Source: Lepiota brunneoincarnata
Lineage: Eukaryota; Basidiomycota; Agaricomycetes; Agaricales; Agaricaceae
NCBI GenBank assembly: GCA_023014365.1
Contig: JAEBUN010000018.1
Span: forward strand, 682,001-746,000
DNA length: 64,000 nt
Direction of reading: 5' to 3'
The notes under the pieces are model-generated. The model searched no databases. It was not told where the DNA came from and saw only the letters and a list, made by a program, of their open reading frames with translations. Below are positions 55,461 to 64,000 of the stretch, one piece after another (positions within the stretch are counted from its first letter, which is position 1; each line of letters opens with the position of its first letter). The position numbers and the translations under genes were made by a program.

Positions 55461-57243
55461 GCATTGCGGGGAGCCAATAGGGCGAGAGGGGGGCGACGCT
55501 CCTGTACGACCGTTTACCCTTTTCAAGTGCATTGTTAATTTTGTAGGATTCAGGGAACTGGGTCGATCTAGCCTGCAGGAATCATTCAAACGGAAAAAAG
55601 AACCGGAGTCTAAAAATCAATCTCGGCTGGTGGAGAACTACCAATGAGCAACAGCCATACCACCGATCCTCTTTGCAACGTCGAACGGGTACTGTACGTA
55701 TCTATTAAAGCCATATCCGAAAGCACGTTCTGACAGTTTGTAGTATATGATTGCGACTGTTATAGTCCCTTAGAAAGCCACTACAAGACTTTCGAACAGA
55801 TATCAAGCTCGCACCAAGCAAGAAAGATTTCAAATGCTGGTGTGTGCAGCGCTGCACTTATATTGTCTCTCAGGCTGGTGAAAGAGGCGGCGGTAGCAAA
55901 GGTACGCACTTTCCTTCCCGTAGCACACGCTTATTCTTATACTGACGAGAATTATGGCAAATGTGACGCACGGCAGAAACGCAAGCACGACCCACTCATG
56001 GCGATTGAACAACAACTTACCCATTGCTGCCCATCGTCGCTGGCCCAGAATTCCTGTCGCCAGGGGCCCCCAACCCGGTTCTTCGTACTCACCTGCGTCT
56101 ACATCGGTCCTGGCAAGTACGACTCTAACATGAGTTATCTGAACTGGTACTAGCGCCCATACAGCGGGAGAAAAAAAAACAGAGGGGAGTATAATCGCAG
56201 GTGCTCACAATGTCGCATTCCGAGATATGTAAAATCAACGCGAGGTGGAGGATATGCATTGGCGCCGGGAGAGAAGGTCTGCGCGTGTTCTATCCATGCT
56301 CTATACCCCTCTGTCATCAGAGCTGGCGCGCGGCCTGTACTTCGGATAATGATCTTCGACCTTGTCGGACATGAACGAATACAGTGCTTGAGGCGTGGCG
56401 GACCATGACATAGATTAACAAGTCAGTCGGAGAATGCCACACTGCACAAACCCATTCTATAACTGGGCTGCTGTATTACGGCGGACTCCGTATAGAACTT
56501 GAGGAAGCCTAATATATGTGTTCAAGTTACTTGATGTGTTACTGGTGATACGATGAGAGAGGAGGTTCAAGGAGGCCTCGTCACGATATATCACACATGT
56601 CGTGTCTGGGTTATAACTGCATTGATGGAACTGCGCCCTTATTCGGTTCTACTTCGACTCGAATCTTCCATCAGGACCTGCATGGTCTCTTCAAGGCCTG
56701 GCAACAAGCGCTCTTATGATCGGGCTTGCACACCATGTCACATAGAAGGTCTGTCTCAGTCGGCGTCTGCGTCTGATCTCATCACCCATGGCGCTCAATA
56801 CAGCGCTTGCCGTGGCCTGCGCCGCAACAGCTCAACACTTCTTTGGGAATGAGGCTGCATTGAGGACGAGGCCACCAATATAAGGGCTTCCTGGCTACCA
56901 ACTGGATACTCCCATTGCCATTTCGTTATCGTTCTGTGTCAAGTCGTACTGAATGACCCAAACCTATATGATCCCTAAAGTGCGTCCCACCTGACATTAG
57001 ACGCTTGGCCTCTCCTAACGTCGACCTTAGAAACATAGGGAAGGCTCTAAGTCCCTTATCCAGACAGAGACGGAGACGGTGAGCGCTTCTCATATACTCA
57101 TCGCTGAGTACCCAGAGCCAACGCGCTCTAGGATTCCAATATTCGACCTCGCCCAACTGGGAACCGGTCAGGGATTCCACTTAACCAGCAGGTCAGTTCC
57201 TTGAGTGTCTTCCGTTCCAGCTTCAATTTATCCCCTCCTGCAG
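55461..57243. other. Gene-poor spacer; may hide the first exon of the DUF6535 gene
   Basis: No supportable gene. A 52-bp intron-like sequence (GTCAGT...CTGCAG) ends at 57243, so an upstream exon of the next gene probably lies before 57191, but no frame with an ATG could be fixed. A - strand open frame at 56926-57180 has no known match. Confidence 0.4.
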
Positions 57244-59690
57244 AGGAAATGGACTAGCAATAACAATTCATACCTCTACCTCGGTGTCGACGAGAAGGAA
57301 TTGCCCAAGGATGTGTGGAAACACTGCTACGATACCGTAGACAAGAGGGATGATGAGCTTTGCAAGAATCTCCAGGATGAGATCGGCGCTCTCCTAGTCA
57401 TTGTGAGTGCAGCTGACATGTTGGTCTCGGGCGGCTTTGTACTTGAACTCAGTTACACTTCATAGGCGGGTTTACTCCTTGGTATAGTCAGCGCCTTCAC
57501 AATCGAGTCGTTCAAATGGCTACGAGAAGACCCTGCGCAAGCTGGGGCCGATCGCCTCACACAAGTTGTCATCCTGCTCAACAACACTGCCGCCCAGGGC
57601 ACCATCCTGGCCCCCACTCCGTTTACCCCGAAGGACTACGAAGTTCTTGTCAATCAGCTCTGGTTCTTGAGCATGATTATGAGCCTCAGCGCTGTCGTAC
57701 TCGGGACGTTCTGTCTTCAGTGGCTCTCCGCGTACCGTTGCCCTGATGCTAAATACACCCCTAGCCACGACGCCCTTGCTCTTCGCCAGGTCCGCCTTGA
57801 AGGGCTGTTCGCCTGGGGAGTGCCTTTCATACCAGCCTTTCTCATTATGGCGGTCCAGGCAGCTCTCCTTTTCTTTTCCATTGGGTTGGTGTACCTCCTG
57901 TGGAACGTAGACAAACGTACCGCCGCTCCTGTTGCTATTGCCGGAGGGGTATCGCTATCCGCTGTGGCGTTGGTGGTGTTATTGCCGGTAATCCTACCGA
58001 CAGCTTGTTATCTCCTTCCACGCCGGGCTCGAGTAGCCATTCGTCAATGTCCATTCAAGAGCCCCTGGACTTGGCTGATCCAACGCTGCTTCACTATTCC
58101 TGTCATCTTGTTTTACAGCCTCCCAGTTGCATTGTTGCTGCACAGAAAAGACTACTGGGAGATGCTCTTGAGGTTTTTCTTGGCACGGCGCAAACGGAAG
58201 ATCAAATTTCTTAAAGACTTTCAATGGCAACAGTACGACAAACTTTGGCGCGAACTGCGAGAGGGTGGCTCAGCGGGCTCTAGCAAATGTTCTTATTATC
58301 TCCTCCGCGGTCTCACATCTGTTTTGGAGATACTCGGCTCGCACCCGACTGCTGCCCACGTTGTCCAGACCAGCCTTGAGGAATCTCAAGGGATTTCACT
58401 GGATCATTCGGCAGTCAGGACATTCGCAGAGCTGTTGCATAAAGACCTCACGCAGCCGGAGAAGCTGCTATTAGCAGCTTGCGAGGAAGCCAAAATGTGC
58501 CCTCTGTTGCAGAGAGACTTCAGAAATGCTCTCCTTCTTCAATACCTGGTTGCTCCCAATTTGGCCCTCCATCGTACGGTGCTTCATCTCCGAGTTGAAC
58601 TTTACATTCGGGTCAAAAACTCGGCACAAGGCATATCTTTCTCGGTTACAGATAAACTCTCCTCTTGGCTTCTTAGTCCCAAGTCAGGGAGGACGAAGGA
58701 GGGAAGTGAGGTCGGTCAAGCTGTCGAATGTCCTATTGGAAGTCTACGAGACGCCAAGTCTCTAACTCAAGGTGAGTCGTATCAGTGGATAAAGTTGAAT
58801 CAGCTATAATTCTCCACACAGAGCTGAGAATTCAATTCCTGAGATGCGTCGAGCCCCTCATTAGCACCCCGCAGTTTCGGGACCATGACGCCTACGCGAC
58901 AGCACTTATCTTGAGGATCTTTCAGGGGGAGCTGACCCGGTCGATTGAGCTACATGAAGCCAACAATAACGGAGAGAAGAAGGATGATGGGGGCACTTAT
59001 GCTATGGAGAAGGGCATTAAAAACATTGACAATGATGAGAAGGGTCAGGAAGAGAAGAGCGAGGACGTCAACAACAAGAGAGGCAACGAGGAGATATTTG
59101 AAGTGCTGCAGGTCCCTGCTGTGGTAACGTCTCCCGCAGTGGAGGTTTCAGCTGCTGCCGATGTTTCCGAGCTGCTGCAAATTCAACAGGCGCCCGACTC
59201 CGTCAATCTTCGAGCTCTATGCAAGCGCTGTGACAATGAACTGAGGAAATTCTACCCGGTAGGGTTTTGCCCCGACTATATCCTGGAAAGTTTGGAGACT
59301 TTTCGGTGGCAGGTTGCAGGAGGGAGATTGCGTGGGAAGCCTGATGTGCATGGGGGTCTTGGGGGTCTCACGGAGCAGATGATGCTCTTGAAGTCTTTGG
59401 TGGAACGGGCAGAAAAGGGGGGAGTGTATAACGAGTATTGGGCCCAGCGTGGGAAGCGGGGGATGGAGATGATGGTGAAGGAGCTCGAGGAACTCATAAA
59501 GCGCAAGAAGGCTATGGAGCCTATGGACTGCGATGAGAATGGGGGGTGCAAGGAGTACAACGACCGCTGGGGAAGTGAAGAGGATGAGTACAAGTGGAGT
59601 GAGAAGTGCGAAAATGGTGAGGAGAGCGAAAAAGAAGTGCAGGAAGTGCGACGCCGGCCTTCTTCGGGAGCAGGAACAGACATTGTGTGA
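57244..59690 (+). CDS. DUF6535-type membrane protein with acidic C-terminal tail, 5' end unresolved
   Basis: Three exons, 57244-57402, 57466-58771 and 58822-59690, join in frame to 777 codons; the initiator lies in an unresolved upstream exon. The start has the DUF6535 layout: 'VWKHCYDTVDKRDDELCKNL', then helix 1 'AGLLLGIVSAFTIESFKWL', a linker, helix 2 'LWFLSMIMSLSAVVLGTFCL', then 'QWLSAYRCPDA' and two more helices ('FLIMAVQAALLFFSIGLVYL', 'SLSAVALVVLLPVILPTACY'). The rest is soluble and helical, and the last exon is rich in E/K/D ('NDEKGQEEKSEDVNNK', 'GSEEDEYKW'). The family is expanded in mushrooms, and its function is unknown. No lesion was found in the parts read. Confidence 0.82.
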
Positions 59691-60446
59691 TGCCCTGACG
59701 AGCGCTTGATCAAAGGAATATTGTCTCGTATTCCTGTCACAACTTTTCCCTTTCATTCCAATCTCCTCTTTTATCCCGCTTTTGTTTTTTACTTCTGCCT
59801 CCTACATTCCAGGCTAAGGATATTTACAGAATTAGACCATTAGCGGACACATGAATACATACGTTGGCAGCCCGTCATTCTCCATTGCAAGAGTCGGCAA
59901 CATTCAGGATGTAACAGAAAATATCTATCGACGTGCATATCACGACCTGGGAAGAGATATCAAACGCGTTCAAGTGGTGGAGGACGGAGGGGCAGGTAAG
60001 CAGACGGATGCCCAGAGGTGGCTCAAATGACCAGCCATAACTACGGGGGTTGAAGAGAAGTGAGAGCGCCCAGTCGACGCGTTGTCTGGTAGTGGTTCCG
60101 GGTTCTCCACGCGCTTCGGGTCGCCTGTTCTGTATGTTGGAATTTCCATCGACTGCTTTGTCCTGATCCCGCTCCCTTCACATCTCTTCCGTCTTAGCTC
60201 CTTCCCAGGGTCGTGGAGGAGCACAAAGTCGAGCAGGATTACACCCCGTGATATTACTGCTGGACCGTGGCCGAATATCGCCGGTGCATGAACGAAATGC
60301 AAAGTAATAAACGATGGCGGCTATGGGTACGAAGGACAGATGACACAGAGTGGTGGGGAAGGAGGTTGGGAGGATCAACGTTAGAAAGGTGATGTCCTGC
60401 GTAAGAAGATGCAAGATGGGTGAGTACAGATTTTGGTCCTTCATAT
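59691..60446. other. Intergenic spacer
   Basis: No gene recognised. Overlapping open frames on both strands (around 59970-60450) lack motifs and are probably chance. Confidence 0.4.
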
Positions 60447-62775
60447 TCGCTTTTGGACGAGCGAGGGATCATCATCAATGCGACGTTCTCAGGACCCAGA
60501 GCCAGTCGCTGAGGTCGCTCGCATTCGACTGCCACGTAGACTGTAATATTGTCGTTGTTATTGTAGGTCTTTATGTGGATTTTATCGACTTTCCTTGATT
60601 GTAAATGTTATTGAACTTGTTGGACAATTTTCATGTTTCAATGTTCAGATTATGGATCACTTTATTCATCTCGTTCTCCTAGCCCAATTTTCCCGGTCAT
60701 TCGACCTCTGGACTCTGGACTCTGGAACTGGAGCACATGTGTGGAGTGAGGGGGTTGATTTGTGTGCCTTATGTTTAATCACAATGTATCAGTTATTGCT
60801 GTCTGACAAGTATACATGTCCACTTATCCTTGTTATAGTTCAGGAATTAGGCAACTGGGCCCACAAGGTTGTTCCTCAATAGGAAGTTCCCACAGACCCA
60901 AAAGAAACAGGGAACCTAGTTTTGTTGAATGAGGCCCCGAGCTCAAAACCACTAAGACATCAATTCAGGTCATATTTGTTGACTGATTATTCGTAGCGAG
61001 AGGAGGAGCAAAAGTCTCAACATGGCATGGTGGATAGGCTATGTGCGCAGCAACAGATACCCCAATCAGCCTAACAATGACTACTCTCTATGAATGGAAC
61101 TAATCTCAAAGTCCACCTGATGAGTTCGTTTGAACCGGTCGACCACTCCAGCAACAAACTGCCGAACCCCAGGATCAGGATCGTGATCCACTGGCTCATA
61201 AATCTCGCAGGATCCATCAACCATCGCTTTCTTGAGAACGATCGGGGGACACTTGAATTTCCGGAGTTTAGGAAGCCGCATGGCAAGTTCCAACCAAGTC
61301 GTCTAGGCTTCGTTAGATTGTCACAGTGCCACGAGACGGTGCAAATATCTCACCAATACTTTTGAATCCCTCGCCGCTACATCCTCGGGTGTCACCGACA
61401 TATAGCAGCAAAGGTGCTGGAGAGATTGGCACGTCTCTACTTCTTTGAGCTGCTCGTAGCTCGGAACCCGCGACCACTGCGTCGTAATGTTTCCACCGAC
61501 GTTCAACGATCTCAGCGAGTGCTTGTGACGTGGGAGCACGGCAGTAAAGAAATTGTCCATCAGCTGAGGTGAGTCGTCGAGCAGGTGCCGGGGTACAAGG
61601 CGCAAGCGTTCAATGTCAGGGCATGATAACAGGTAGCTGAAGATCGGAGGCGGGTATATAGCATCGATGCAAATATCTTTGAGGAAGATATTTTCGCTCT
61701 GCAGAATTGCGAAAATATCGCCGAGGTGGTTTGCTGCTGAGCGGCTGCGACTTCTTTTGATTTTCAGTGCTTTTAAGTGACGAAAATGTCGGAGGTGTGT
61801 CCGAAAATCCTCCGGTGTGATGACGATAGCGCACAATTTAAGCCGTTTGAGCTTCAGACATGCATCTGCAGGTAGAAATGAAAGAGAGGCAAATAGCTCT
61901 TTCAATGTCACCTCTCCTTCAGGATGGCAAGGGCGCGGTATCGTGAAAGTAAAGCTTTCGAGGTCTGGGCAACGCGCTATGAGCCTCGAGATCTCCAATA
62001 ATAAACTAGGGCCTGGTGGCACGAAGGCTTTCCAGATCACCACAAAGGCACTGAGGTTAGACAGTGGGTCAAGCGAGAATTCGGGAGCGGGATTGTCGAA
62101 AATCATGATGGTGAGTTCCTTCAGGGTTTGTATTGAGCCCAGTGAGCTAACGAAGCGGGCCACCCGGTCGAGTGCATAGGCCTTGCAGGGGTGGTAGTTC
62201 CATCTGTACCGATTGAGTTATTTGGCGGCTTTGCAAAATATAGCTTACCGGAGTGAGTGTAAGTTTCTCATTGCTGGGACCATCAGGTCCAACACGTCTA
62301 GCCAAGGGAGCTGTTCTTCGTGCTTATATATATATGCTAGATGGACCTCTGCATTCCTGACGATTTCAAAAACCGTCGTCTTGCCCGCCCTCAATATCGG
62401 TGCGATTGCCTCTCTATTTCTCTGTCTAGGCAGGAACTGTGGGTCGAACACTACAGCTGAGAATAGAACGGGGGAAATAATGGAACTGAATCGCTTTGAT
62501 ACGAGACGTAAGTGGCGGAGACAATCAACACGGCTGGGGGTGGGGATCTGAGGGAAATGAACTAAGCCACGCCCGAGCTGAACATGGTTCACTTACCAGA
62601 TCGATGACCCTGAGGACAATTTCGCTTGGTATCTCGTTAAGCATCGTTAGCGTTAGGACTGAGTGGCTGTTATCAACAGGGGTGGCAAGATCAGGTCCGG
62701 CGGATTGTTTAATCGAGAAGTATGGAATTCCCGTGCGAGTTATTTCTGGCAATATCCTTTAAAGGAATACTCTGG
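60447..62775. repeat. Segmental duplication, copy 2
   Basis: Collinear with 22775-25090 in the same orientation, 37.7 kb away. Both copies keep the gene, introns, downstream flank and promoter-proximal DNA. The copies have diverged by many substitutions, so the duplication is not very recent. Confidence 0.8.
61081..62644 (-). CDS. F-box protein with LRR-like body (second lineage, duplicate 2)
   Basis: Four exons, 62644-62597, 62547-62249, 62203-61354 and 61302-61081, exactly the sizes of the duplicate at 23411-24974, joining to 472 residues. Exon 1 is 'MLNEIPSEIVLRVIDL' and exon 2 continues 'CLRHLRLVSKRFSSIISPVL', together a good F-box. Leucine-rich periodicity follows ('CPDLESFTFTIPRP', 'LKRLKLCAIVITPED', 'CPDIERLRLVP', 'SLRSLNVGG'). 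Introns are 49, 45 and 51 bp with good GT-AG ends. Intact. Conservation of frame and splice sites in both duplicates suggests that both have been under selection. Confidence 0.86.
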
Positions 62776-62984
62776 GTCACTAGAGCCTTGGTGCGTAGTC
62801 ACCGTCCTCGCACACCCGATAGCCCTAGCCCTGTCTGTACACTGTTTATGCCCCCAATCTCTGGTGAAATCCCAATCTTCAATGCAATGGGATTATACCC
62901 CCAACGATGACCCATCTTGAACAACTACATTCAGTCTCACCTCCGTACAACTCGTTCACTTGTGTGGCCTTCAAGGGTGAAGGG

Positions 62985-63170
62985 ATCCGACTTTGGCAAG
63001 CCAACTTCGTACGGCGTTTGGCTCGCCCACTGTCCTGTCCAAGGAACATCGAATATCTTGCAGGTACACTTCGGTGAGTAGAGACTGAGGCACTTTGCTC
63101 GGAGACTTGTTCATCTCATTCACATCTTTGATTTTCTCAGGGTTCAGAGACGAACTGGGTGCTTTGTTCA
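62985..63170. repeat. Duplicated segment, partner of 55086-55270
   Basis: Matches the first half of 55086-55460; its continuation reappears at 63868-64000 after about 700 bp of unmatched sequence. Confidence 0.55.
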
Positions 63171-63867
63171 TTTTTCTACCTGAGTCTAGAGGCCGAGCCA
63201 CGATCCTCGCGTGTGTTGGCGTGTATTTGATTTCTAGCTCACACATAACAGTCAGTCGCGAGCTATAGGCGCCCCAGTCGGAGGCCCAACTCAAGGTTCA
63301 CTCGTCCCCATGGGAGGCGCTGACACATCCTCATCTACTCCCTCATCCCAGTCGCAACAAACAAATGGCACTAGCAATATCTCACTCGTGGTCGGTGGGC
63401 ATATAACTGGTAGCAGCGGCCTGCCACTTGCTGCGAACTCTGTTTTGCCGGCACGTCCTCACTTACCTGACAATCCTGTCATCCCACAAATGTTTTTGCT
63501 ACAGTGAGGAGCTTCTAGCCAACAAGCATCTGCCGATGTCGAACAAGAGATTTTGATTTTGTTAGAGTTCTTTGGCCCAGTAGAACGAGCTCATGGGTCG
63601 CATGCAGGTTGATACAAGGGGTGTTCCGAGGGGAAACTGTTGAACTCTTTTATTCTTCGGTGCGCTTTGATAGACTTTTCTAGCGTCATTGTGACTTATT
63701 GCAGGTTTTGCTTTTAGCTCTATCGAACCCATATCTTCTCTGCAGATTTAAGCGTACTATTTGGCCATACTTACAGACGGGTCGACCTGATCAATGCATC
63801 AGATACAGGGGAAAATTCGAAGTGGAACTTTACCGAATCTTATTACGATTCATTCTACTGCAACGTT
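63171..63867. other. Unmatched insert inside a duplicated segment
   Basis: Extra relative to the locus at 55270. Contains a + frame at 63310-63507 rich in Ser/Thr/Gln and a - frame, neither recognised. Either an insertion here or a deletion in the other copy. Confidence 0.35.
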
Positions 63868-64000
63868 CGTCATCGTCTTCGCATATCCGTCCAAGGCCAC
63901 CCACTTGTAGCGCGGTGGGATGCCTACACTTGCACGTGACTACTATTCTCGATTGCAACTCTACCACTGACCATCATCAATCAACGCGAATTGCCACTTG
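63868..64000. repeat. Duplicated segment continuing past the window edge
   Basis: Matches 55276-55425 (strings CATCGTCTTCGC and TCAACGCGAATTGCCA) and runs off the right end. Confidence 0.55.

Noticed and set aside
59217..59756. Long - strand frames opposite the end of the DUF6535 gene
   Set aside because: They are the complement of an E/K-rich coding exon, which tends to leave Ser/Leu/Phe-rich open frames on the other strand.
1..64000. tRNA, rRNA, CRISPR, bacterial operons or viral genes
   Set aside because: No tRNA B-box/clover-leaf, rRNA or spaced direct-repeat array was recognised, and intron-rich gene structure excludes a prokaryotic source. A covariance-model scan would be needed to exclude small RNAs fully.

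Overview
This window is nuclear DNA from a filamentous basidiomycete, most likely an agaricomycete (mushroom-forming fungus). Three things point there. Genes are cut by many short GT-AG introns of about 43-65 bp. The families seen (F-box/leucine-rich adaptors in arrays, a NACHT NTPase, DUF6534 and DUF6535 membrane proteins, an adenylation-thiolation-reductase enzyme) are typical of that class. There are no operons or ribosome binding sites. Most genes had to be rebuilt by splicing by eye; where I summed exon lengths the reading frame closed exactly. All family calls rest on motif recognition, not on a search.

Layout: 1-7.0 kb is gene-poor, with decayed F-box pieces and a repeated membrane-motif segment. 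7.0-29.1 kb is an array of F-box/LRR-like genes and pseudogenes on the + strand (intact: 17817-19467; nearly intact: 12835-14451; broken: 7008-8631, 11985-12620, 20484-26317, 27443-29065). Conserved genes sit between them: a small stress-type protein (9210-9573), cofactor-independent phosphoglycerate mutase (9668-11811) and a secreted GH16 glucanase (16039-17576). A second F-box lineage on the - strand (23411-24974) lies inside a 4.2-kb insertion that splits one array member. 29.4-31.3 kb holds a NACHT NTPase gene (-) and 33.2-35.1 kb a DUF6534 membrane-protein gene (-). 35.2-39.4 kb is gene-poor. 39.5-46.6 kb is a two-gene natural-product locus: an 18-exon MFS exporter followed by a 12-exon A-T-R reductase, both intact. 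47.8-51.7 kb carries two intact F-box/LRR genes. 52-57 kb is a repeat graveyard that includes an internally deleted third copy of the - strand F-box gene. 57.2-59.7 kb is a DUF6535 membrane protein. 60.4-62.8 kb is a second, intact duplicate of the - strand F-box gene.

How it fits together: the window looks like a fast-evolving accessory region in which two families of putative SCF ubiquitin-ligase adaptors grow by tandem and segmental duplication and decay by frameshift, nonsense mutation, insertion and internal deletion, around a few conserved genes. The NACHT protein and the reductase/exporter pair add other accessory functions (signalling or self/non-self responses, and secondary metabolism). 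No tRNA, rRNA, CRISPR array or intact autonomous transposon was recognised.
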